This document shows positions 35,749-45,695 of a stretch of 64,000 bases of DNA, piece by piece. Each line of letters opens with the position of its first letter. Position 1 is the stretch's first letter. The stretch comes from Rheinheimera pacifica (GTDB lineage Bacteria > Pseudomonadota > Gammaproteobacteria > Enterobacterales > Alteromonadaceae). The notes beneath the pieces are model-generated. The model had not been told where the DNA came from. It did no database searches and was given only the letters and a program-made list of their open reading frames with translations. A program made the translations under genes and the position numbers. The DNA is taken from positions 1 through 64,000 of the forward strand of contig NZ_JANUEM010000004.1 in assembly GCF_024809855.1 (NCBI RefSeq), in the 5' to 3' direction.

Positions 35749-38700
35749 TTAAGACACAGAGTTATTTTGTTCCTGAGCACGCTTTAGCATTCTGAGATGA
35801 TTAAGGCTGGCACGTAGTGCCGCAGGCTTAATGGGTTTAGCCAGAAACATCAACCCGTGCTGCCTGGCTTTAAGCGCCAGGCCGGTTTCCGGCGACGCTG
35901 ACACTAAAATACCGTTCACCTGCCCCCATACCGGTTTAATTTTGTCATACAGCTGCAAGCCATCTAAATTTTGCCCAAGCTGATAATCTATTAATAACGC
36001 ATCAGGTGCACTGTGCTGCTGTGCATAGTCAAGCAAACTCTGCTCGTCATAAAAACACTGCACATCAAGTATCTGCCATTGCTCCAGCAACACTTTTAAC
36101 GCTGCCAGGTTTGCGGCATCATCATCAACACATACCACAGATAAGCCCAGCACCGGCCGCTGCATTGTAACCACCGGTAATGGCAGTTCTACCCGGTGTT
36201 CCACTTGTACCAAGGGTAAACTAATACTGAATACACTGCCTTTACCAGGCCAGGAAGCCACTGCCAGCGCATGGCCAAGTAATTTTGCCATACGGTTAAC
36301 CACACCAAGCCCCAAGCCAACCCCCTGCTCACCTTTAGCCGTTGCATCAATACGGTAGAAATCTTCAAAAATATGCTGTAAATCGGCCTCTCCAATACCG
36401 GGGCCGGTGTCCCATACCTGGATCAGCAGCTGATGTTTCCGCTTTCTGCAGCCAAGCACAATACGGCCTTTTTTTGTGTATTTTATCGCATTTGACAGCA
36501 TATTCTGCAAAATACGCCTTAAGTACGTCGGATCAGTTTGCACCTGATAATCGGCTGCTTTTACTGCCAGTTGCAGGCCTTTTTGCCGCGCCAGTAAACT
36601 AAATTCATCTGACAACTGCGACAGCAGCTCTTTTAACGATACTGTTTGTACGTCTGGAGACAGCTTACCATCATCCAGTTTAGCTATTTCCAGCAAGGTG
36701 GAGATCAGCTCTTCAGATGCTTTTAGTGAGTTGTCCAACTGGCCGATAATATGTTGCTGCTGGCCGGTATCTTTGCTGCCAGCCAGCGCCGCGGTAAACA
36801 GCCTTGCCGCATTCAGCGGCTGCAATATATCGTGGCTGGCCAATGCCAGAAAGCGGGTTTTAGAGGCATTAGCGGCTTCAGCTTCAGCTTTCGCCTGCAA
36901 CAGCTGCAGCTCTGTTTCCCGCCGCCGCCGCACTTCGCCCAGCAATTCATGGTTAATTTCAGAAATGGTCTGTGTGCGTTCATGTACCCTGTCCTCCAGG
37001 TGCTGTTTAGCTTCAGCCAGCCCCTGCACTGCTTTAACATGGTCTGAAATATCGGTAAAACTGGTAACAAAGCCACCACCCGGTATCGGGTTGCCGCGCA
37101 TTTCTATTACCTTGCCGTCCGGGCGTACCCGCTGAAATACATGTGCCGTACCGTTTTGCATATGGCCGATACGTTTTTCTACATGTTCATCGGCAGAACC
37201 CGGCCCGCACAGGCCACGCTCGGCATTAAAGCGCACAATGTCGGCTATTGGCCGGCCTACCCGAACCATGGCTTCAGGGTAATCAAACATATCCAGATAA
37301 GCGCGGTTCCAGGCAACCAGTTTTAGTTCTCTGTCTACTACGCTAACACCCTGACTTAAATGCTCTAATGTAGAAAACAGAATTTTGCGCGAGAACTGGA
37401 TTGCCTGTGTTGTATCATCAAATAAGGTAACCACATCTTCAAAGCCTAGCTGACGGCCTTCAAGTACGGCATTAACCATTGCCGATGCAGAAGAGGCACC
37501 AATCACGCCCGCCAATTCGCGCTCGACGTGCTCTACCAGGCCGACACTGGGTAAATCGTCCAGTTGCAACGCCGTATGCTGGCGGCGGCCGTATTCGAGC
37601 AAACATTCGTTAGCCCGGCTGGCACCAACAAAACGCTCCAGCAGAATTTTTAAATCTTTATTACGAATGCGGATGCGCCGTGCAGGTGTATCCTGATGAT
37701 TTACCGGCAAATTAGGCTTAACAAAGGCAACAGCCTGTAGCCTGTCTTGCAGGTTAACCTGCATTAATAACGAGCCCAAAATATAAAACAGCAGGTTAAA
37801 GCCCAACGAAAACAGTACACCATGGCTTAAACTATCCAGTTGTGTGCCAAATAGCGCTGTCGGCACCAGCCAGGGCCAGCCAAATAAGCCGGTTTGCATA
37901 ATGTTGCTGTCTATCGCTCCGGTACTGACTAGCTGCGGCAACATCAAGGTGAAAAACCATAATGAAAACCCTACCGCCAGGCCCAGATATACACCCCAGG
38001 CGTTACCACGGCGCCAGTACAAGCCACCTATCACTGCAGGTGCCAGCTGGATCACCAGTGCAAACGCCAGCAAACCGGTTTCAGCGAGCTCATAATTACG
38101 GGCAAATACACGGTAATACAAATAAGACAGCGCCATCACCAGAATGATCATACTGCGCCGGACCAGCAGAATTAACAGGCTGTAATCATGCGGCAAGCCC
38201 TGTTTTTTACTGCTGCGCAATAAACCGGGCATAATTACATCGTTGCTGATCATTGTCGACAGTGCCAGCGTAGCGATAATAATCATTGATGTTGCGGCAG
38301 AAAAACCACCGATAAATACCAGCACACTTAGCGTGCTCCAGCCAGATTGGGCCGGAATAAGCAATACGAAGCTATCCGCCGAGTTAAGCGCAGTTGGAAA
38401 CAGCTGCATACCGCCGATAGCAATAGGAATAACAACAATGGTGACTAAGAATAAGTATAACGAAAACCAGCGCCGGGCATGGCGTAAATAGTGATGCGAG
38501 ACGTTTTCAACAAAGGCGACATGAAACTGCCGTGGGAGTAAAAACACTGCGGCCATAGCCAAAATGGTTTTGGTTATAAACTCTACCACACCATGGCCAT
38601 TGCTGTTTTGCTGCTGGGTCATGGCATGTTCGGCAAAGCGCTCAAACACACTGGTATCGTCTGCCAGCACAAACACATACACCGCCAGCCCCAGCATCAG

Positions 38701-39315
38701 CAAAGCAAATAACTTTACGACTGACTCAAAAGCAATAGCCACCATCACGCCACGGCTTTGTTCGGTCAGGTGTAACTTACGGGTACCAAACAAAATAGCA
38801 AAAAATGCCATCGCCACGGCACTTAAAAACGCACTGTCCTGCCACCAGTTCACGGCTTCGTCACTAAAATCACCGCCAAGCAGCACATGATAAGAACTTG
38901 CCACCGCTTTTAATTGTAATGCGATATAAGGCACTACCACCACCAGGCAGATTAACGATGCCAGCAGAGCAATATTTTTACGTTTACCATAACGGGCAGA
39001 AATAAAATCGGCAACGGAGGTCACATTCTGCTTTTTTGCCACATACAGCAGTTTAAACAAAAATGGCTGGGCAAATATAAACAACAAGATGGGCCCAAGA
39101 TATATCGGAATATAATCCCACCCCTGGGTAACAGCAGTACCTACAGCACCATAATATGTCCAGGAAGTACAATACACGGCTAACGCCAGGCTATAAATCA
39201 GCCCCCCATACTTTCGTATTAGTTTGTCATCAGCATGGCGTTCGCCCCAGTTAGCGATAAGGAACAAACCACCTACATACAACAACGCCAGTAAGGCAAC
39301 TACCCACGCAGCCAC
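35749..39315 (-). CDS. crbS: Hybrid sensor kinase with sodium:solute symporter domain, CrbS
   Basis: 1188 residues. Residues 1-500 form an SSS-family transporter of about 13 helices (YTSWTYYGAVGTAVTQGW, SVADFISARYGKR). Then come a PAS domain (about 650-760), coiled coil, HisKA with the phospho-His in RFLALASHDILQPLNAARLF, HATPase (NMLSNAIKYTKKG, DTGPGIGE, GVGLGLGVVNRMA) and a C-terminal receiver (VVCVDDDAANLAALKVLLEQ, Asp in LLIDYQLGQNLDG). It probably senses acetate through the transporter domain and phosphorylates CrbR. CbrA-type kinases are the alternative, but the acs/actP context favours CrbS. Confidence 0.92.
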   Translation of the reverse strand: MAAWVVALLALLYVGGLFLIANWGERHADDKLIRKYGGLIYSLALAVYCTSWTYYGAVGTAVTQGWDYIPIYLGPILLFIFAQPFLFKLLYVAKKQNVTSVADFISARYGKRKNIALLASLICLVVVVPYIALQLKAVASSYHVLLGGDFSDEAVNWWQDSAFLSAVAMAFFAILFGTRKLHLTEQSRGVMVAIAFESVVKLFALLMLGLAVYVFVLADDTSVFERFAEHAMTQQQNSNGHGVVEFITKTILAMAAVFLLPRQFHVAFVENVSHHYLRHARRWFSLYLFLVTIVVIPIAIGGMQLFPTALNSADSFVLLIPAQSGWSTLSVLVFIGGFSAATSMIIIATLALSTMISNDVIMPGLLRSSKKQGLPHDYSLLILLVRRSMIILVMALSYLYYRVFARNYELAETGLLAFALVIQLAPAVIGGLYWRRGNAWGVYLGLAVGFSLWFFTLMLPQLVSTGAIDSNIMQTGLFGWPWLVPTALFGTQLDSLSHGVLFSLGFNLLFYILGSLLMQVNLQDRLQAVAFVKPNLPVNHQDTPARRIRIRNKDLKILLERFVGASRANECLLEYGRRQHTALQLDDLPSVGLVEHVERELAGVIGASSASAMVNAVLEGRQLGFEDVVTLFDDTTQAIQFSRKILFSTLEHLSQGVSVVDRELKLVAWNRAYLDMFDYPEAMVRVGRPIADIVRFNAERGLCGPGSADEHVEKRIGHMQNGTAHVFQRVRPDGKVIEMRGNPIPGGGFVTSFTDISDHVKAVQGLAEAKQHLEDRVHERTQTISEINHELLGEVRRRRETELQLLQAKAEAEAANASKTRFLALASHDILQPLNAARLFTAALAGSKDTGQQQHIIGQLDNSLKASEELISTLLEIAKLDDGKLSPDVQTVSLKELLSQLSDEFSLLARQKGLQLAVKAADYQVQTDPTYLRRILQNMLSNAIKYTKKGRIVLGCRKRKHQLLIQVWDTGPGIGEADLQHIFEDFYRIDATAKGEQGVGLGLGVVNRMAKLLGHALAVASWPGKGSVFSISLPLVQVEHRVELPLPVVTMQRPVLGLSVVCVDDDAANLAALKVLLEQWQILDVQCFYDEQSLLDYAQQHSAPDALLIDYQLGQNLDGLQLYDKIKPVWGQVNGILVSASPETGLALKARQHGLMFLAKPIKPAALRASLNHLRMLKRAQEQNNSVS

Positions 39316-39474
39316 TGTATTCTCCTGTTCTTATTCTGATTTACTTTTGGCTCAGCGCGGGCCACAAGTCAACTATCTGCGCTACGGCTTCGACTAAAGT
39401 CGGGCTTTCACTTGTGTTAACTGCTGCTAGATTAACTTTGCGAGATAAAAATAACAAAGGAAAGGAGTGTAATT

Positions 39475-39738
39475 ATGACTGAGCACGATCGCAACGCGGC
39501 GGCTTACTGGTCAGCGAACCTTCGCTTGATCATCGGCAGCCTCATAATCTGGGCTTTGGTGTCATATGGTTTTGGGATCCTGTTAAGGCCCATGCTATCA
39601 GGCATCACAGTAGGTGGTACCGACATTGGTTTCTGGTTTGCACAACAGGGGTCTATTTTAACCTTTATCGCATTAATCTTCTTCTATGCCTGGAGAATGA
39701 ATAAGCTTGATAAAGAATTTGGCTTAAGCGAGGAGTAA
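39475..39738 (+). CDS. DUF4212 small subunit of a sodium:solute symporter
   Basis: An 87-residue protein with two membrane helices (about 20-42 and 53-75) and the pattern AAYWSANLRLIIGSLIIWAL. This small subunit is always paired with the VC_2705-type SSS symporter, whose gene starts 7 bp after it. AAAGGAGTG precedes the ATG. Confidence 0.93.
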   Translation: MTEHDRNAAAYWSANLRLIIGSLIIWALVSYGFGILLRPMLSGITVGGTDIGFWFAQQGSILTFIALIFFYAWRMNKLDKEFGLSEE

Positions 39739-39745
39739 ACCCGTC

Positions 39746-41512
39746 ATGAGTCAATTTGCAATTAACTTAATTTTTGTTGGCGGTTCGTTCGCTCTCTATA
39801 TCGCCATCGCGATCTGGGCCAGGGCAGGTTCAACCAAAGAGTTCTATGTAGCCGGTGGCGGTGTACACCCGGTAATGAACGGTATGGCAACGGCAGCCGA
39901 CTGGATGTCTGCTGCATCTTTTATTTCCATGGCAGGCTTAATTGCTGCCGGTGGTTATGCTAACTCTACTTATCTGATGGGCTGGACAGGCGGTTATGTA
40001 CTGCTGGCTATGTTACTGGCACCCTACCTGCGTAAGTTTGGCAAGTTTACCGTGCCGGAATTTATCGGGGATCGCTTTTACAGCAAACATGCCCGCTTTG
40101 TTGCAGTAGCCTGTTTGATTATTGCTTCGGTAACTTACGTTATCGGCCAGATGACCGGTGCCGGTGTGGCATTTTCGCGCTTCCTGGAAGTTGAAAATAA
40201 TACCGGCCTGATCATTGCCGGTGTCGTAGTATTCTTCTATGCAGTTTTAGGTGGCATGAAAGGGATTACCTACACTCAGGTTGCACAGTATGTTGTGCTG
40301 ATTGTTGCTTATACCATTCCTGCCGTGTTTATTTCACTGCAGCTGACAGGTAATTTCCTGCCGCCGTTAGGTTTGTTCTCTAACCATGTTGAATCTGGCA
40401 TACCGTTATTGCAAAAACTGGATATGGTTGTCCGTGATCTGGGTTTTGTTGATTACACCGCTGATGTTTCAAATAAACTGAATATGGTGTTATTTACCCT
40501 GTCGCTGATGATTGGTACAGCCGGTTTACCGCACGTTATTATCCGCTTCTTTACCGTGCCTAAAGTATCTGATGCACGCTGGTCTGCCGGTTGGGCGCTG
40601 GTGTTTATCGCTATTCTGTACTTAACTGCACCTGCTGTAGCTTCTATGGCACGGCTAAACCTGTTAACCACGATTTACCCTGCCGGCCCTACTGCTGACG
40701 CTATACAGTACGCAGAGCGCCCGGACTGGATTAAAAACTGGGAACAAACTGGTTTAATTAAGTTTGAAGATAAAAATGGCGATGGCCGTATTCAGCTGTA
40801 TAACGACAGTGCTGCCTTTAAAGCAACGGCTGACGAGCGTGGCTGGAATGGTAACGAACTGACCGTTAACAACGATATTCTGGTATTGGCCAACCCTGAA
40901 ATTGCTAATTTACCAGGCTGGGTTGTCGGCTTAATTGCAGCCGGTGGTTTAGCTGCAGCATTATCGACCGCTGCAGGCTTGTTACTGGCCATTTCGTCGG
41001 CTATCAGCCATGACTTAATTAAAGGCTCGATAAATCCGAATATCAGTGAAAAAGGCGAACTGCTGGCTGCGAGGATCTCAATGGCTGTAGCTATTGTTGT
41101 TGCCACCTGGCTGGGGATGAATCCGCCTGGTTTCGCAGCGCAGGTAGTGGCACTGGCATTTGGTATTGCCGCGGCGTCTATCTTCCCTGCGCTGATGATG
41201 GGTATCTTCTCCAAACGGGTAAATAACAAAGGTGCTATCGCAGGTATGCTGGCAGGTTTGCTGTCAACTGTGATCTACATCTTCCTTTTCCTGGGCTGGT
41301 TCTTTATTCCTGGCACTGCAATGCTGGCTAACACGCCGGACAATTGGCTGCTTGGCATATCGCCGCTGTCGTTCGGTGCTGTAGGTGCAATGATTAACTT
41401 CATCGTTGCCTTTGCGGTATCGTCTGCCACAGAAGCACCACCTGCACGCATTCAGGAATTAGTTGAAAGCGTACGTTATCCAAAAGGTGCAGGTGCAGCT
41501 ACCGACCACTAA
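39746..41512 (+). CDS. actP: Cation:acetate symporter, VC_2705 subfamily
   Basis: 588 residues and about 13 transmembrane helices of the SSS family: FYVAGGGVHPVMNGMATAAD, GVVVFFYAVLGGMKGITYTQ, LAAALSTAAGLLLAISSAIS. A soluble loop with a DKNGDGRI calcium-binding-like stretch lies near residues 335-345. It imports acetate or short monocarboxylates with Na+ for Acs. It forms a two-gene unit with the DUF4212 gene and diverges from crbS. The symbol is by function; the subfamily differs from E. coli ActP. Confidence 0.9.
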   Translation: MSQFAINLIFVGGSFALYIAIAIWARAGSTKEFYVAGGGVHPVMNGMATAADWMSAASFISMAGLIAAGGYANSTYLMGWTGGYVLLAMLLAPYLRKFGKFTVPEFIGDRFYSKHARFVAVACLIIASVTYVIGQMTGAGVAFSRFLEVENNTGLIIAGVVVFFYAVLGGMKGITYTQVAQYVVLIVAYTIPAVFISLQLTGNFLPPLGLFSNHVESGIPLLQKLDMVVRDLGFVDYTADVSNKLNMVLFTLSLMIGTAGLPHVIIRFFTVPKVSDARWSAGWALVFIAILYLTAPAVASMARLNLLTTIYPAGPTADAIQYAERPDWIKNWEQTGLIKFEDKNGDGRIQLYNDSAAFKATADERGWNGNELTVNNDILVLANPEIANLPGWVVGLIAAGGLAAALSTAAGLLLAISSAISHDLIKGSINPNISEKGELLAARISMAVAIVVATWLGMNPPGFAAQVVALAFGIAAASIFPALMMGIFSKRVNNKGAIAGMLAGLLSTVIYIFLFLGWFFIPGTAMLANTPDNWLLGISPLSFGAVGAMINFIVAFAVSSATEAPPARIQELVESVRYPKGAGAATDH

Positions 41513-41563
41513 ATAACGCAGTAAACTTGCTTTAAAAGTCAGAGCAAGGCAAAAATAATAAAG

Positions 41564-41593
41564 CGGGCTTTCATGGTGAAAGCCCGTCTTTTT
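41564..41593 (+). terminator. Terminator after the acetate symporter
   Basis: CGGGCTTTCA TGG TGAAAGCCCG followed by TCTTTTTC. Confidence 0.85.
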
Positions 41594-41606
41594 CAGGGAT
41601 AACACT

Positions 41607-42125
41607 ATGTTATGGGAACTGATTGCAACGGTATTCGCAGGGCTTGGCGCTGCAGGTATTGCACTGTTACTGCGTAAACTAACTAAAAATCGCGCTCCGC
41701 GCTGGCTAATACCCGTATTTGCCGGAACGGCAATGTTAGGATTTCAGATCCAGAGTGAGTACACCTGGTATCAACATACCGCCAGCCGTTTACCTGCAGG
41801 GGTGGTAGTGATAAAAAAGATAGAGCAACAAACCGCATGGCGGCCATGGAGCTATCTGTATCCGCAGACGCTGCGCTTTATAGCTGCAGACGTAGCAAAT
41901 GCTTCGGCAAATAATCTCAACCCACAGGTAAAACTGGTTGATTTGTATTTTTTTGAGCGGCGGGCCCAGGCCCGGCGTGTACCCCAGGTGGTACATTGTC
42001 TTCAATACGCTCAGGCCGACTTTAGCGCTCAGTTGCAGATCCCCGAAGGCAGCACAGCTGTAGATGCCAACTGGAAAAAACTCAGTAGTGATGATCCGCT
42101 GATTCGTGCGCTTTGTCGCAGCTGA
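41607..42125 (+). CDS. Conserved hypothetical membrane-anchored protein
   Basis: 172 residues. Two N-terminal hydrophobic segments (about 3-22 and 34-50) are followed by a soluble domain of about 120 residues with LYFFERRAQARRVPQVVHC. I know no function. It lies between actP and the DUF294 gene and may belong to the conserved acetate neighbourhood. The start follows directly after the actP terminator with AGGGATAACACT as SD. Confidence 0.8.
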   Translation: MLWELIATVFAGLGAAGIALLLRKLTKNRAPRWLIPVFAGTAMLGFQIQSEYTWYQHTASRLPAGVVVIKKIEQQTAWRPWSYLYPQTLRFIAADVANASANNLNPQVKLVDLYFFERRAQARRVPQVVHCLQYAQADFSAQLQIPEGSTAVDANWKKLSSDDPLIRALCRS

Positions 42126-42166
42126 GGACAATATTAATTCCCTGATTCGGTTTAACCGGAGAAAAA

Positions 42167-43993
42167 ATGGAAGTTGCTGACGTTACAAAATTTCTTGCCG
42201 ACACTACGCCATTCGATCAACTCGATGCCGCAGCACTTGGTCAGTTGTCAGCTCATATCAACGTGTACTATTATCAGGCACAGGACAGTGTAAAAATTAA
42301 CACTGACCGCTTGATGATAGTACGCACCGGCATTTTTACGTTGTATAGCGATCAGCAACAATTACTGACTAAACTGCAAAGCGGCGACTTCTACGGTTAC
42401 CAGCAGTTGCTTACTGGCCTGACCGACAGCGACACTCTGATATGTGAAGAAGATGGCCTGGTGTACTGGCTGGCAGCCGAGGCTTTCCACCAATGCCGCT
42501 ATCAATACAAAAATATCGACATTTTTTTTCAGCGCCTGTTTAGCCGCCGGTTACACCAATACCGGGAGCAACAGCAGGCGTCGCGCTTTACTTTAAAAAT
42601 CAGTGATGTTGTACAACAACGTAAAATTGCTATCCGGCCGGAACAAACCGCACAGGAAGCAGCAAAACTGATGTCTGACAGCCGGGTATCCTCGTTATTG
42701 GTGGAAGAGAATAATAAACTGGTCGGCATTCTCACCGATCGCGATTTGCGCAGCAGAGTGTTAGCTCACGCCTTACCCGCCAGTACCCAGGTAAGCCAGA
42801 TCATGACACGCCAGCCACAAAGCATCGACCGCCATGCTTATTTGTATGAAGCCGTACAACAGATGAGCCAGCACAATATTCACCATTTGCCGGTAACTGA
42901 TCAGGGCGTTTGCTGTGGCATGCTGACAGCCACAGATATTATCCGCAGCCAGCAGGACCACCCGGTATATCTGATTGGCGAAATACACCGCCAGCTATCT
43001 ACCGATGGCCTAGAACGTTGTAGCCAGCAAATAGCGGCACTGGCCATGACACTTAGCAAGCAGCAAGTGCCAGCCTATGAAGCCGGGCACATTATTACTA
43101 CTATTACCGACGCCCTTACCCAACGGCTGATTTACCTGGCACAACAAAAACTGGGCGAGCCCCCCTGCGTATTCAGCTGGCTGGCGTTTGGCTCTCAGGC
43201 ACGGATGGACCAAAGCCTGAATGCCGATCAGGACAATGCCCTGTTACTGGAAAAAGAACCCGTTGGTGCGGTGGGTGAATACTTCAGTGCGCTGGCCGAA
43301 TTTGTTTGCCAGGGTTTAGCACAATGCGGCATTACGCTGTGCCCTGGCAATATTATGGCCACCAACCCGGAACTGCGGTTAAGTTTAAAAGGCTGGTCTG
43401 GCCGCTTTGCCCGCTGGATTGCCACCCCAACGCCGGACGCCCTGCTCAAAGCCAGTATTTTCTTTGACTTACGAGTTATTGATGGCAGTAAAGGCCTGTT
43501 TAATGCGCTACAAGAAGATATTTTGCAGCGTACAACCGAGGCACCATTGTTTTTATATCATCTGGCCCAAACAGCCTTGCAGCGCACTGCCCCGCTGGGC
43601 TTGTTTAAAAATTTTATTCTGGAACAAGACGGTAAACATAAAAAAGGCCTGGATTTAAAAAAACGGGGGATTAGCCTGATCACCGATCTGGTAAGAGTAT
43701 ATGCTCTTTACGCCGGAATTCACGAAGTCAATACCCGCAGCCGCCTGCAGCAACTTGCTGCACAAGGTATTATTGATAGTAAAGATAGCCAGAACTTAAA
43801 TGATGCCTTTGATTTGTTGGCACAACTGCGCTGGGAAAAACATCAGCATGACCTGCAAAACAGCCACGATGTTACTAACCTGCTAAACCCGGCAGAAGTT
43901 TCCGGCCTGGCAAGGCACCAGTTAAAAGACAGTTTTGCCGTAATAAATGAGGCACAAAGCCGGGTAAAACAGCGTTTTTGCCGGGAGTTGTAA
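42167..43993 (+). CDS. cNMP-binding/CBS/DUF294 nucleotidyltransferase-like protein
   Basis: 608 residues in four parts: a cyclic-nucleotide-binding-like domain (1-140), a CBS pair (about 150-275; LLVEENNKLVGILTDRDL and HHLPVTDQGVCCGMLTATDI), a DUF294 nucleotidyltransferase-like domain (about 300-440, with FGSQARMDQSLNADQDNALL giving the G-S...D.D pattern) and DUF294_C (about 470-605). Such proteins sit beside acs/actP in many proteobacteria. The CBS domains suggest adenylate sensing. The target of the transferase is not known to me. Confidence 0.9.
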   Translation: MEVADVTKFLADTTPFDQLDAAALGQLSAHINVYYYQAQDSVKINTDRLMIVRTGIFTLYSDQQQLLTKLQSGDFYGYQQLLTGLTDSDTLICEEDGLVYWLAAEAFHQCRYQYKNIDIFFQRLFSRRLHQYREQQQASRFTLKISDVVQQRKIAIRPEQTAQEAAKLMSDSRVSSLLVEENNKLVGILTDRDLRSRVLAHALPASTQVSQIMTRQPQSIDRHAYLYEAVQQMSQHNIHHLPVTDQGVCCGMLTATDIIRSQQDHPVYLIGEIHRQLSTDGLERCSQQIAALAMTLSKQQVPAYEAGHIITTITDALTQRLIYLAQQKLGEPPCVFSWLAFGSQARMDQSLNADQDNALLLEKEPVGAVGEYFSALAEFVCQGLAQCGITLCPGNIMATNPELRLSLKGWSGRFARWIATPTPDALLKASIFFDLRVIDGSKGLFNALQEDILQRTTEAPLFLYHLAQTALQRTAPLGLFKNFILEQDGKHKKGLDLKKRGISLITDLVRVYALYAGIHEVNTRSRLQQLAAQGIIDSKDSQNLNDAFDLLAQLRWEKHQHDLQNSHDVTNLLNPAEVSGLARHQLKDSFAVINEAQSRVKQRFCREL

Positions 43994-43994
43994 G

Positions 43995-44657
43995 GTGTTA
44001 GGCTGGTTACTGCGTAAAAACACTGCAATAAGTGAAATAGTGAAACGTTTTATTAGTATGCCCTTTCCTGCATCTTCAACGCCGGTAGATCAGGCCAATT
44101 TCCTGGCATTGGATCTTGAACTTACCGGGCTTAATCCACGTAAAGATCATATTGTCAGTATTGGTTGGGTGCCTATCAGAGGCCAGGAAATTGTACTGGC
44201 TGAAGCCAAGCATTATCTGATTAACAGCCCGGTAAGTGTTGGCCAGAGTGCGGTATATCACGGTCTGCACGACCATCAGCTAAAAAATGCTCATGATCTG
44301 GCAGACATACTTACAGAGCTGTTAACGCAATATGCCGGTTACGTATTTGTTGCCCACAATAGTGCTCTGGACGAGCAATGTCTGCGCTATGCCTGTCAGC
44401 GTTGTTTTGGCAAAGCGCCGCGTTTTCGTTTTATCGACACCATGCAAATGGAATGGCAACGCCTGCTGCGCCAGGGCAAAGTGGTAAAACATGATGCCCT
44501 TAAATTACCCAACTGTCTTAAGCGGCACGGCCTGCCGGACATGGCCAATCACCATGCTTTAGAAGATGCTTACAGCAGCGCTTTACTGTTGCTTAGCCAG
44601 TTAAAACTGGGTGGTAAAACGATGACGCTGAGCGACCTATATTTACTGTCGCGTTAA
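43995..44657 (+). CDS. DEDDh 3'-5' exonuclease (DnaQ-like)
   Basis: 220 residues from a GTG start with GGGAG eight bases before it. Exo I is FLALDLELTGLNP (Asp/Glu), exo II VFVAHNSALDEQCL, and exo III NHHALEDAYSSALLLL (His...Asp), so it is an active-looking DEDDh exonuclease. It lacks polymerase-binding parts and is separate from the replicative epsilon subunit. It overlaps nothing and follows the DUF294 gene by 1 bp; the two are a conserved pair. Confidence 0.9.
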   Translation: MLGWLLRKNTAISEIVKRFISMPFPASSTPVDQANFLALDLELTGLNPRKDHIVSIGWVPIRGQEIVLAEAKHYLINSPVSVGQSAVYHGLHDHQLKNAHDLADILTELLTQYAGYVFVAHNSALDEQCLRYACQRCFGKAPRFRFIDTMQMEWQRLLRQGKVVKHDALKLPNCLKRHGLPDMANHHALEDAYSSALLLLSQLKLGGKTMTLSDLYLLSR

Positions 44658-44678
44658 ACCCTTTTTACCGATAACCAG

Positions 44679-45509
44679 CTAATAAGTACAACCCGAGTAT
44701 TGCTGCAAAGTAGCTGATGCCACTTGCCTTAACTGAGCTTGCAGTTGCTCTGCTAATGCAATCTCTGGCATATAAGGTAGCTCATCCGCTGATTCTCCAC
44801 TAATGATCTCGTAAAACACCAGTGCTGTTAGTAAAGTTCCGGCCAGTGATGCATGATTGCCGTCACTGTGAAAAGATGTTTGCGGTAGCATGGCTATCGC
44901 GTTGTCCCAGGCCGGCCCAACAGGAGCTACACAACTCGCCTCCCGCTCTGCAATTCCCAAATGCAACAGATATACCCGCATCCCCTCTTCAGCATTACCG
45001 CGTCGCGGATGTTCCGGAAACATGATAGGAGTAGCCGCTAATTGTTTAGTGAGACCAACCCAGTACTCTGACGCAGCTGTAGAATAAGAATACTGACCGG
45101 TAGTTGAATATTTCTGTGCTTGCCATATTACATGGCTCCAATTATGGGATTGCAGCGCTGCCAATGTAACACCGTCGCTTAACCGCTCATCAAGATATGC
45201 CCCTCCCGGAGCGATAGTAGTAATGGTGGTTTTACCGGTACCCTGCTCCAGTAATGCACTTAGCACTGATGACAGATTATTTGAACGAACATGGCTATTG
45301 CCGACAAGCAGTATCTGATATTGGTCTGCATAGCGGTTATCCGGTATAGGCAGCATTTCATTTACCGGTGGAGGAGAGATAACAACAGGTGGTGGCGTAA
45401 CTACCCCTCCCTGTTCATTTGTCGTATTGCCACCGCTACCGCAAGCAGTGAGTAAAGAAAAAAGTAACCCAACGCTGGTACTGTTTAAAAAAAGAGCACG
45501 CATAACCAT
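44679..45509 (-). CDS. SGNH-hydrolase-like lipoprotein
   Basis: 276 residues. The signal with lipobox LLTACGSGG gives a lipoprotein, followed by a Pro-rich linker (TPPPVVISPPPV). The domain then has ILLVGNSHVRSNNL (block I with Ser), and SFHSDGNHASLAGTLL supplies the Asp and His of the last block. This fits a divergent SGNH esterase with GNSH instead of GDSL. The substrate is unknown; a surface or periplasmic acyl esterase is the likely class. Confidence 0.72.
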   Translation of the reverse strand: MVMRALFLNSTSVGLLFSLLTACGSGGNTTNEQGGVVTPPPVVISPPPVNEMLPIPDNRYADQYQILLVGNSHVRSNNLSSVLSALLEQGTGKTTITTIAPGGAYLDERLSDGVTLAALQSHNWSHVIWQAQKYSTTGQYSYSTAASEYWVGLTKQLAATPIMFPEHPRRGNAEEGMRVYLLHLGIAEREASCVAPVGPAWDNAIAMLPQTSFHSDGNHASLAGTLLTALVFYEIISGESADELPYMPEIALAEQLQAQLRQVASATLQQYSGCTY

Positions 45510-45695
45510 ACCTTATAAAAAGTTAGGCATTCTTTCTAAACCAACTTCACCAACAATACAAGTACGCAATATTTACCTTTAGGCATACAAAGAGAAATAA
45601 CGTAACAATTTAAATACAATTAAATTTTATGGAGTTTATTGCAGTTACTTTACCGTCTCTAAGTGTAAGCAACACCGGACACTGTGCTGATGATT

